This document shows positions 1-5,114 of a stretch of DNA of 5,431 bases, in pieces. Source of the DNA: Oscillospiraceae bacterium (GTDB lineage: Bacteria; Bacillota; Clostridia; Oscillospirales; Oscillospiraceae); NCBI GenBank assembly GCA_031263805.1, contig JAISFB010000127.1, forward strand, positions 1-5,431. The letters are read 5' to 3'. The position numbers and the translations under genes are program-made. The stretch's first letter is position 1. The number at the start of each line of letters is the position of its first letter. The notes beneath the pieces are model-generated. The model was not told where the DNA came from, ran no database searches, and was given only the letters and a program-made list of their open reading frames with translations.

Positions 1-176
1 ACATCAAGCGGGTCGTCCGTAATTTCAAGCGCGAACGGAATTGACCTGCTCTGCGCAACGCGGGTAAGGAAGATATTGATACCCGCACTCATAGTCATTC
101 CGAGTGCGTTAAACACGGATTCCGCGCTCTGTTTTGTCGCGCTGTCTATGCGAACACTTAATCTTGTCTCTGCCAT
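1..176 (-). CDS. RelB/DinJ-family type II antitoxin, C-terminus cut by window edge
   Basis: The first 58 residues are readable on the minus strand from an ATG at 176-174. They begin MAETRLSVRIDSATKQSAES and continue through an LGMTMSAGINIFLTRVAQ segment to SIPFALEITDDPLD. The order is a short beta strand (TRLSVRID), a helix, the LGMTMS turn, a second helix, then the SIPFAL tail. This is the ribbon-helix-helix N-domain arrangement of RelB/DinJ antitoxins such as E. coli DinJ. In that family this domain dimerises, binds its own promoter, and the missing C-terminal part wraps the RNase toxin. The start is supported by GGAGG at 187-183, 6 nt upstream. The gene is transcribed divergently from the liv operon and has a consensus promoter. 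A RelE/YafQ-type toxin gene would be expected just beyond the left edge, but it is not visible, so a solitary antitoxin cannot be excluded. The family call is by pattern recognition only. Confidence 0.85.
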   Translation of the reverse strand, partial: MAETRLSVRIDSATKQSAESVFNALGMTMSAGINIFLTRVAQSRSIPFALEITDDPLD

Positions 177-195
177 GACACACCTCCAAACCGAT

Positions 196-210
196 GTATA
201 TCCATTATAC
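196..210. repeat. Palindrome GTATA-N5-TATAC over the -10 box, candidate operator
   Basis: Arms 196-200 (GTATA) and 206-210 (TATAC) are exact reverse complements around a 5-nt centre (TCCAT). The right arm and centre overlap the antitoxin -10 hexamer at 204-209. Ribbon-helix-helix antitoxins bind short palindromes at their own promoters, so this is a reasonable operator half-site pair. Because the sequence is AT-rich, chance occurrence is possible. Confidence 0.45.
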
Positions 211-233
211 GCCCATCGTGCACCCGTTGTCAA
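204..233 (-). promoter_or_regulatory. Consensus sigma70 promoter of the antitoxin gene
   Basis: Read on the minus strand, a perfect -35 box TTGACA (233-228) is followed after 18 bp by a perfect -10 box TATAAT (209-204). The predicted transcription start is near 197, about 20 nt before the ATG, and the GGAGGTG ribosome site lies between them. Both hexamers match consensus exactly, which implies a strong promoter held down by a repressor. That fits toxin-antitoxin autoregulation. Confidence 0.85.
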
Positions 234-238
234 GACAA
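227..238. repeat. Palindrome TTGTC-AA-GACAA over the -35 box, candidate operator
   Basis: Arms 227-231 (TTGTC) and 234-238 (GACAA) are exact reverse complements separated by 2 nt. The antitoxin -35 hexamer (228-233, minus strand) lies inside it. With the palindrome at 196-210, both promoter elements are covered by inverted repeats whose centres are about 30 bp apart. The two palindromes differ in sequence, so they need not bind the same protein. This one may also belong to the control region of the divergent liv operon. Confidence 0.4.
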
Positions 239-261
239 AATTTCAAAGTTGGCTGTAATAT
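233..261 (+). promoter_or_regulatory. Weak candidate promoter of the liv operon
   Basis: The best + strand match in the 120-bp divergent gap is AAGACA (233-238) as -35, 17 bp, then TAATAT (256-261) as -10. Each box matches consensus at four of six positions. Initiation would be near 268, giving a leader of about 29 nt before the ATG at 297. It overlaps the antitoxin promoter region, so the two divergent promoters could interfere with each other. No riboswitch or T-box-like leader fits in this short space. This is a guess by eye. Confidence 0.25.
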
Positions 262-296
262 AGGTCCATCTTCAAAATATACAGGAGGCAACCGAA

Positions 297-1643
297 ATGT
301 TAAAAAGGACACTCAGCTTAGTTCTGGCGGCGCTCTTCATCGCCGCCGCCCTCGCCGGCTGTAACAAGCCGTCCTCGAACGACCCGAATTCCACGCCCGG
401 CGGAACGGACGCGACTCCGCCGGATCCCGGCAAGCAGAGCATCGTGATAGGCGGCGTGCGCTCGCAATCCGGCCCGCTCGCAATATTCGACCAGACGGCG
501 TTCGGGCCGCTGTACCGGATGTGGGCCGACGAGGTGAACGCCGACGGCGGCATCTACGTCGAGGAATACGGCAAAAAGCTCCCGGTCGAGCTGAAGATCT
601 ATGACGACAAATCCGACGTCCAGACTATGACGCAGCTGTATGAGCAGCTTTGTCTCGAGGAACAGGTCGATATCCTTCTGCCGCCAGTGAGCACGGCCGC
701 CCTCTTTGCGGCCGCCCCGATAGCGCAGAAATACGGCTATCTGCTGCTCAGCGCCGAGGGCGGCGCGACAAGCCTGAAGGAGCAGATCGAAGTATGCCCC
801 AACTTTTTCTCGGTCCTCAGCTTCTCCGACACGCAAGTCCCCGATCTCGTCACGCTCTGCGAGGAGCAGGGCATAACGTCCGCGTATATCGTGTACATAG
901 AAGACCTGCACGGAACGGAATATTTCACGGCGACCGAAAACGCGTTCGCGGCCGCCGGCATAGAGATCAAAGCCGGAAAGCCGATCCCGTTGGATACGAC
1001 GACGACGGACTTCAACGCGATAATCAACGACGCGCGCGCGTCCGGCGCGCAGCTCTTCGCGACGTACGTCTATCCCGACCAGGCTATCCCGCTCGCGGCG
1101 ACGGCCATCGCGCTCGAATACAACCCCGATATTTATCTTATGGGCTCGGGCGGCTCTTTTGACTTCATCAAGGGCGCGCTCGCCGGCGGAAGCGGCGTCT
1201 CTCCCGACGATATGGTCGAGGGTATGATGGCCTGGGGCGCGTGGAACGGCAGAAGCGCGCCGGAGGCGCAGGCGTTCCTCGATAAATTCGACGCGTATTT
1301 CGGGCCCGACGGACAAAACATCCTCAACAACCCCGACGCCGGAGACAAAGAGGTATATCACGACTGGTGGGGACACATCTGCTATCAGACGGTCTTTGAG
1401 ATCATTCAAGAGGCGATAGAAAAGACCGGTACGCTCGACAATCAGAAGCTTGTGGACTACATAGCGAACAACCACTTCCAAACCTCGCTGGGCGACACCT
1501 GGTTTGAAAACAATATGCTCGCCGCCGAGTGCTATTACGGCAGCGTCGGGCAGTGGCAAAACGGCGAGTTTGAGGTCGTGGACGTCGGCAGCCGCCGTAC
1601 GGCCGACCCGATCGTTCCGAAGCCCGCTTGGGCGAAACCGTAA
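297..1643 (+). CDS. livJ: Extracytoplasmic substrate-binding lipoprotein of a LivJ-type ABC importer
   Basis: This is the receptor of the importer. It should be anchored to the membrane by lipidated Cys22 and deliver substrate to LivH/LivM. The signal peptide MLKRTL plus a hydrophobic stretch (about residues 6-20) ends in the lipobox LAGC (19-22). A Ser/Pro/Gly/Asn-rich linker follows (23-46), then a Peripla_BP_6 (LivJ/LivK-like) fold beginning KQSIVIGGVRSQSGP at 46-60. Further family-like segments are KIYDDKSD (100-107), LLLSAEGGATS (149-159) in the ligand-cleft region, and a C-terminal lobe with YHDWWGHICYQ (354-364). At 448 residues it is longer than classical LivJ (about 370), partly because of the linker. 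AGGAGG (283-288) lies 8 nt before the ATG. Substrate cannot be read from sequence: branched-chain amino acids are the default, but related proteins bind other amino acids, amides, urea or aromatic acids. There are five cysteines beyond the lipobox (119, 167, 188, 362, 412). Confidence 0.92.
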   Translation: MLKRTLSLVLAALFIAAALAGCNKPSSNDPNSTPGGTDATPPDPGKQSIVIGGVRSQSGPLAIFDQTAFGPLYRMWADEVNADGGIYVEEYGKKLPVELKIYDDKSDVQTMTQLYEQLCLEEQVDILLPPVSTAALFAAAPIAQKYGYLLLSAEGGATSLKEQIEVCPNFFSVLSFSDTQVPDLVTLCEEQGITSAYIVYIEDLHGTEYFTATENAFAAAGIEIKAGKPIPLDTTTTDFNAIINDARASGAQLFATYVYPDQAIPLAATAIALEYNPDIYLMGSGGSFDFIKGALAGGSGVSPDDMVEGMMAWGAWNGRSAPEAQAFLDKFDAYFGPDGQNILNNPDAGDKEVYHDWWGHICYQTVFEIIQEAIEKTGTLDNQKLVDYIANNHFQTSLGDTWFENNMLAAECYYGSVGQWQNGEFEVVDVGSRRTADPIVPKPAWAKP

Positions 1644-1671
1644 AACCGCTCATAGTATAGGGGAAACGCCT

Positions 1672-2538
1672 ATGACGATGGTCCTGACGATCCTTATAAA
1701 CGGACTTGTTTTCGGCAGCGTATACGCGCTGCTTTCGATGGGGCTCAGCACGCAGTACGGCGTCGCGCGTATCTTGAATATCGCGCACGGCGAATTTATA
1801 GTCTTGGCTTCGTTCATAACGTGGGAACTCGTCACGGATCTCGGCGTACATCCGCTCACCGCGATCGCGGCGGCGGGGGCGATATTATTCGTCATAGGCT
1901 TTGCCCTTCACAGGACGCTTTTCAAACGCGTCCGGGACATTTCGCCGAACGCCGCGGCGTTTGAGGGAGACGCTATTTTAGTGGCCTTCGGCGTGTACTT
2001 CATCCTGCAAAATCTTATGCGGATCAAGTGGGGCTCGCAGACGACCGGCTACTCCTTTATGGCGTATCCGGTCAGTATCGGAGGCGCGCAGTTTCAGGCG
2101 AGAAGTCTGTTCGTGTTCGCGTTCGCCGCAGTGATATGCGTGCTGTACAATCTGTTTTTATCGCATACGCGCACGGGAAAATCCATCCGCGCGGCGGCGC
2201 AGGACCCCGTCGCCGCGCGGATGCTCGGAGTGAAGATCAACCGCGTTATGGCGATTTGCTTCGGTATCGGCGGGTTTCTCGCCGCGTGCGCGGGCGTGCT
2301 TATCAGTATGAATCAGACGTTTTCGTCGGTCACCGGGCTGAACTACACGGTCATAGCCGTCATCGTCGTCGTGCTGGGCGGGCTCGGCAGCATACGGGGC
2401 TCCATACTCAGCGGCTTCATACTCGGGATAGTCGGCACAGCCGTCAACAGCTATGACCCCAGCATTATGCTCGTCGTATTTTACCTGATCATTCTTGTGC
2501 TGCTTATCGTGCGGCCCAAGGGACTTTTGGGGAGGTGA
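1672..2538 (+). CDS. livH: Branched-chain amino acid-type ABC transporter permease LivH
   Basis: This is one of the two channel-forming membrane subunits. The 288-residue product, about the usual LivH length (near 300), is mostly hydrophobic helices. It begins MTMVLTILINGLVFGSVYAL and has the family motif NIAHGE (36-41, usually NFAHGE). The cytoplasmic coupling segment, RTGKSIRAAAQDPVAARMLG (167-186), is the EAA-like loop that contacts an ATPase. VVVLGGLGSIRGSILSG (232-248) and the terminal RPKGLLGR (281-288) are also typical. The ATG at 1672 is chosen because AGGGGA (1659-1664) lies 7 nt upstream and it gives the standard LivH N-terminus. The frame is open upstream to 1504, but that extension lies inside the receptor gene and reads as non-homologous sequence. 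A second ATG at 1678 is possible but sits farther from the ribosome site. The gene begins 28 nt after the receptor stop, with no obvious terminator between them. Confidence 0.95.
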   Translation: MTMVLTILINGLVFGSVYALLSMGLSTQYGVARILNIAHGEFIVLASFITWELVTDLGVHPLTAIAAAGAILFVIGFALHRTLFKRVRDISPNAAAFEGDAILVAFGVYFILQNLMRIKWGSQTTGYSFMAYPVSIGGAQFQARSLFVFAFAAVICVLYNLFLSHTRTGKSIRAAAQDPVAARMLGVKINRVMAICFGIGGFLAACAGVLISMNQTFSSVTGLNYTVIAVIVVVLGGLGSIRGSILSGFILGIVGTAVNSYDPSIMLVVFYLIILVLLIVRPKGLLGR

Positions 2539-2546
2539 GCGAGCGC

Positions 2547-3542
2547 ATGGCTTTTATCAAACGCGTTTTGCCGGGAACGGCGCGCGGCCGGCTGCACTTA
2601 GGCGCGCTCATATGCGTTGCGGCTTTTCTCGCGGTATTCCCGGGCGTGTCGAGACCGTATACGACGATATTCACGGCGAGCATCCTTATGTACATCATCC
2701 TTTCGCTTTCGTGGACGTTTTTTTCGGGCAAGACCGGCTATATTTCGCTCGCCACGGCGGCCTTTTACGGGATCGGTATGTATATAGAAGCCATACTCGG
2801 GAGGTATATCCCGCTGCCCGCCGCTATGCTTGTCGCCGCAGCCGCGGGTTTTCTGATCGCCGCGGGGATCGGGGCGATAACGCTGCGTCTGCGCGGAGTA
2901 TATTTCACGATATTCACGTTCGGGCTCGTGCTGCTGCTTCAAAACCTCGTCCTGTGGATCGAGATCAGGTTCTTCCACACGAAAGGACGTATTGTCACAA
3001 GCGGCGACTTTACGTTCGTGTACTACTGCATACTCGCCGTATTTGTGATCTTGCTGATTGCGGCGGTCATTATGCGCCGGTCGCGGTTCGGCCTCGCGCT
3101 AGAATGTATCGGGCAGAACGAGGACAGCGCCGCGCATATCGGTGTGGATACGACGCGGACAAAGATACTCGCGTTCGCGGTGAGCGCCGCTCCGGTCAGC
3201 GCCGTCGGCGCGGCGATGGCGACGCGCGTCGGATATATCGATCCGAATATCGCGTTCAATCTGCTTATGAGCTTTATGCCGGTGCTTATGGCTATATTCG
3301 GCGGTACGCACAGCCTGTACGGCCCGGTTTTCGGCGCGCTCGTGCTCACGCTTTTGGAGGAAAAGCTGATCCGGGGCTATCAGGAATACTATATGATCAT
3401 TTTCGGCGCCGTTATGATAATCGCGGTAAGCTTTATGCCGAAGGGCGCCGCGGGGATAGCGGAATCGGTGTTTTTGAAGCTGCGCCGGCGTTTACGCCCG
3501 CGTTCACATCCGCGCAATGACGGGGGCGCGCGCGATGAGTGA
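2547..3542 (+). CDS. livM: Branched-chain amino acid-type ABC transporter permease LivM
   Basis: This is the second membrane subunit, predicted to pair with LivH. The 331-residue product carries LivM signatures: [20 protein letters not shown] (58-77, compare LSGxxGxxSLGxAAFFGIGAY), [14 protein letters not shown] (113-126), the coupling loop [19 protein letters not shown] (178-196), and [14 protein letters not shown] (251-264). MPKGAAG (297-303) replaces the usual fPrGl-G ending. The C-terminus is a strongly basic tail ([11 protein letters not shown], 313-323), which should be cytoplasmic. The ATG at 2547 is preferred because GGAGGTGA (2531-2538), a full anti-Shine-Dalgarno complement, lies 8 nt upstream. 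The in-frame GTG at 2535 falls inside that site and would add only MSER. The ribosome site overlaps the livH stop codon, so coupling to livH is likely. The 3' end overlaps livG by 8 nt. Confidence 0.95.
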   Translation: MAFIKRVLPGTARGRLHLGALICVAAFLAVFPGVSRPYTTIFTASILMYIILSLSWTFFSGKTGYISLATAAFYGIGMYIEAILGRYIPLPAAMLVAAAAGFLIAAGIGAITLRLRGVYFTIFTFGLVLLLQNLVLWIEIRFFHTKGRIVTSGDFTFVYYCILAVFVILLIAAVIMRRSRFGLALECIGQNEDSAAHIGVDTTRTKILAFAVSAAPVSAVGAAMATRVGYIDPNIAFNLLMSFMPVLMAIFGGTHSLYGPVFGALVLTLLEEKLIRGYQEYYMIIFGAVMIIAVSFMPKGAAGIAESVFLKLRRRLRPRSHPRNDGGARDE

Positions 3543-4260
3543 GGCCATTATGAGCGGACGCGGAGTCTCTATATCGTTTGGCGGTATGAAGGCGGTGGAC
3601 GGCGTCGATTTCGATTTGCGCGAAGGCGAGATTTTAGGGCTTATCGGCCCGAACGGCGCCGGAAAAACCACGCTTTTCAATATAATCTCCGGCTTTCTTC
3701 AGGCGAGCGGTGGCGAGATAATATTCGGCGGAGGAAAGATATCCGGGCTGAAGCCCGACAAGATATGCCGCGCCGGCATCGCGCGGACGTTCCAGTCCGC
3801 CCGGAATTTCCCCGGCTTTACGGTGCGCGACAACGTTCTGATGGGCGCGCTTTTCGGAAAACCCGGCAAAACGCGCGCGCAGGCCGAGCGCACGGCGGAT
3901 TCGACGCTCGAATTTACGGGCTTGGACAAATACGCCGGGATGTACGTCTCGGACATCCCTCTCTCGGCGCAAAAGCGGCTTGAGGTGGCGCGGGCGCTCG
4001 CGACGGAGCCGCGGGTGCTTATGCTCGACGAGGTCATGGCGGGACTGAACCCGGCGGAGGTGGAGGACGCGATGGCCCTCGTCCGCGAAATACGCGGCCG
4101 GGGCGTCTCCGTCATAATGATCGAGCACGTTATGAAGGCGATAATGAGCATATGCGACAGGATCATCGCGCTGCACCACGGCCGGCTCATAGCCGATGGC
4201 GCGCCATCTGAAATTACGGAAAACAAGCAGGTGGCGGAAATTTATCTCGGGGAGGCGTGA
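3535..4260 (+). CDS. livG: ABC transporter ATPase LivG with non-canonical signature motif
   Basis: This is one of two cytoplasmic ATPases energising the importer. The 241-residue product has the LivG N-terminus ending in [13 protein letters not shown], Walker [10 protein letters not shown] (38-46, Lys44), Q-loop Gln87 in ARTFQ, Walker B VLMLDE (161-166, catalytic Glu166), an AGLNP D-loop region (169-173), and switch His198 in IEHVM. The signature region reads [16 protein letters not shown]. Aligned on the following RLE-ARAL block, IPLSA (141-145) replaces the usual LSYGQ/LSGGQ. A subset of LivG homologues with LP-type signatures and DEVMAGL after Walker B is known to me, so this is probably a real variant rather than an error. 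The ATG at 3535 gives the same 17-residue lead to FGG as E. coli LivG, with a G-rich site at 3522-3526. An upstream ATG (3517) and a downstream ATG (3550, GAGG 5 nt before) are alternatives. It overlaps livM by 8 nt. Confidence 0.95.
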   Translation: MSEAIMSGRGVSISFGGMKAVDGVDFDLREGEILGLIGPNGAGKTTLFNIISGFLQASGGEIIFGGGKISGLKPDKICRAGIARTFQSARNFPGFTVRDNVLMGALFGKPGKTRAQAERTADSTLEFTGLDKYAGMYVSDIPLSAQKRLEVARALATEPRVLMLDEVMAGLNPAEVEDAMALVREIRGRGVSVIMIEHVMKAIMSICDRIIALHHGRLIADGAPSEITENKQVAEIYLGEA

Positions 4261-4265
4261 CGGCT

Positions 4266-4976
4266 GTGGCTATGCTTGAAATTGAAAATCTCAGCGCCGG
4301 ATACGGCAACGTTCAGGTACTGCGGGACGTCAGCCTCAGCGTTGACGAGGGGCGCATAGTCGCGCTTCTCGGCGCGAACGGCGCCGGCAAGACGACGCTT
4401 CTCAACGCGATATACGGCTTGCACAAGCCGTCGTCCGGGACCGTCGTGTTCCGCGGGCGGCGCATAGACGATATGCCCGGTGACAAAATAATCGAGCAGG
4501 GCATAGCCTATCTGCCGGAGGGCGGCAGATTGTTCCCGGATATGAGCGTAAAAGAGAATTTGGAGATGGGCGCGTACCCGCGCGGGCTCTGGCGAGACCG
4601 GAAGCGGGACTTAGAGCGCGTATATAAGCTCTTGCCGCGGCTCGGCGAGCGCAAAAAGCAGCTCGCCAGAACGATGAGCGGCGGCGAGCGGCAGATGCTC
4701 GCGATGGGGCGGTGCCTCATGTCGGACCCAAAGATGTGTTTTTTTGACGAGCTGTCATACGGGCTCGCGCCTAAAATGGCGCAGGAGGTGCTCGGTATGG
4801 TGAAGGAGCTGAACGCCGGCGGGCTCTCCGTCCTGCTCGTGGAGCAGAACGTCCGGCAAACGCTTGAGGTCGCGGATTACGCCTATGTGATGGAAAACGG
4901 CGTCATAGCGTTAGAGGGCGAAGGACGGTCGCTGCTGGACAACGAGCATGTAAAAAAAGCGTATCTCGGGCTGTGA
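4266..4976 (+). CDS. livF: ABC transporter ATPase LivF
   Basis: This is the second ATPase, expected to dimerise with LivG. Numbered from the GTG at 4266 (236 residues), it has Walker A GANGAGKTT (36-44, Lys42), then AYLPEGGRLFP (81-91) where LivF proteins normally carry PEGR in the Q-loop region. The intact ABC signature MSGGERQ is at 137-143, and Walker B CFFDE (158-162, catalytic Glu162) is followed by LSYGLAP instead of the commoner PSLGLAP. VEQN (192-195) has Gln194 at the switch-histidine position, the LivF-family norm. It ends AYLGL, as LivF proteins do. The start is uncertain. GTG 4266 lies 10 nt after GGAGG (4251-4255). ATG 4272 gives the commonest LivF N-terminus (MLEIENL) but 16-nt spacing. 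GTG 4257, which overlaps the livG stop, is only 1 nt from the ribosome site. It is the last gene of the operon. Confidence 0.93.
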   Translation: MAMLEIENLSAGYGNVQVLRDVSLSVDEGRIVALLGANGAGKTTLLNAIYGLHKPSSGTVVFRGRRIDDMPGDKIIEQGIAYLPEGGRLFPDMSVKENLEMGAYPRGLWRDRKRDLERVYKLLPRLGERKKQLARTMSGGERQMLAMGRCLMSDPKMCFFDELSYGLAPKMAQEVLGMVKELNAGGLSVLLVEQNVRQTLEVADYAYVMENGVIALEGEGRSLLDNEHVKKAYLGL

Positions 4977-4980
4977 CGCC

Positions 4981-5013
4981 GCGCGGAAAAACCCGCGCCG
5001 ATTTCAACGGCGC
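4981..5013 (+). terminator. Overlapping GC hairpins after livF, possible weak terminator
   Basis: Hairpin A pairs GCGCGG (4981-4986) with CCGCGC (4993-4998) across a 6-nt A-rich loop. Hairpin B pairs GCGCCG (4995-5000) with CGGCGC (5008-5013) across a 7-nt loop. They share bases 4995-4998, so only one can form at a time. Hairpin A starts 4 nt after the livF stop codon. Neither is followed by a T-run on either strand, so this is not a classical intrinsic terminator. It may instead protect the 3' end of the liv mRNA or slow polymerase. Confidence 0.3.
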
Positions 5014-5027
5014 ATACGGTTCTATCC

Positions 5028-5056
5028 TTGACATCCGCCGCCCTGTGGGCTATTAT
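5028..5056 (+). promoter_or_regulatory. Near-consensus sigma70 promoter of the downstream ATPase gene
   Basis: The -35 box TTGACA (5028-5033) is exact, the spacer is the optimal 17 bp, and the -10 box TATTAT (5051-5056) has one mismatch. Initiation is predicted near 5062-5064, giving a leader of about 52 nt before the GTG start at 5115. The ATPase gene therefore does not depend on read-through from the liv operon. Confidence 0.8.
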
Positions 5057-5073
5057 TAATGGGTAAATGGTAG

Positions 5074-5093
5074 GGGCGCGATTTATCGCGTCC
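5074..5093 (+). repeat. Leader hairpin, possible dispersed intergenic palindrome
   Basis: GGGCGCGA (5074-5081) can pair with TCGCGTCC (5086-5093) across the loop TTTA, an 8-bp stem with one G-U pair. It lies in the predicted 5' leader, 8 nt before the Shine-Dalgarno GGAGG at 5102-5106. The GTAGGGGCG opening (5070-5078) followed by a self-complementary core resembles short palindromes that occur many times between genes in some GC-rich bacterial genomes. Only one copy is visible here, so the repeat status is inference. Confidence 0.45.
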
Positions 5094-5114
5094 AAAAACG
5101 CGGAGGTGCGGATC

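Noticed and set aside
76..258. A 60-codon + strand frame in the left end
   Set aside because: It lies mostly antisense to the antitoxin gene and runs through its promoter, with no family resemblance.
318..1559. A 413-codon open frame on the minus strand opposite the receptor gene
   Set aside because: It mirrors the lipoprotein gene, is Arg/Val-rich as expected for the antisense of GC-rich codons, has no recognisable domain, and the + strand gene is clearly real.
1504..1671. Upstream in-frame extension of livH
   Set aside because: It overlaps the end of the receptor gene. The true LivH N-terminus, with a ribosome site 7 nt upstream, begins at 1672.
1644..1671. Terminator or attenuator between the receptor gene and livH
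   Set aside because: The 28-nt gap shows only the ribosome site and no stable hairpin or T-run.
2495..3520. A 341-codon + strand frame overlapping livH and livM
   Set aside because: It is extremely Arg-rich and lacks any motif, while livM in the other frame has full family motifs and a strong ribosome site.
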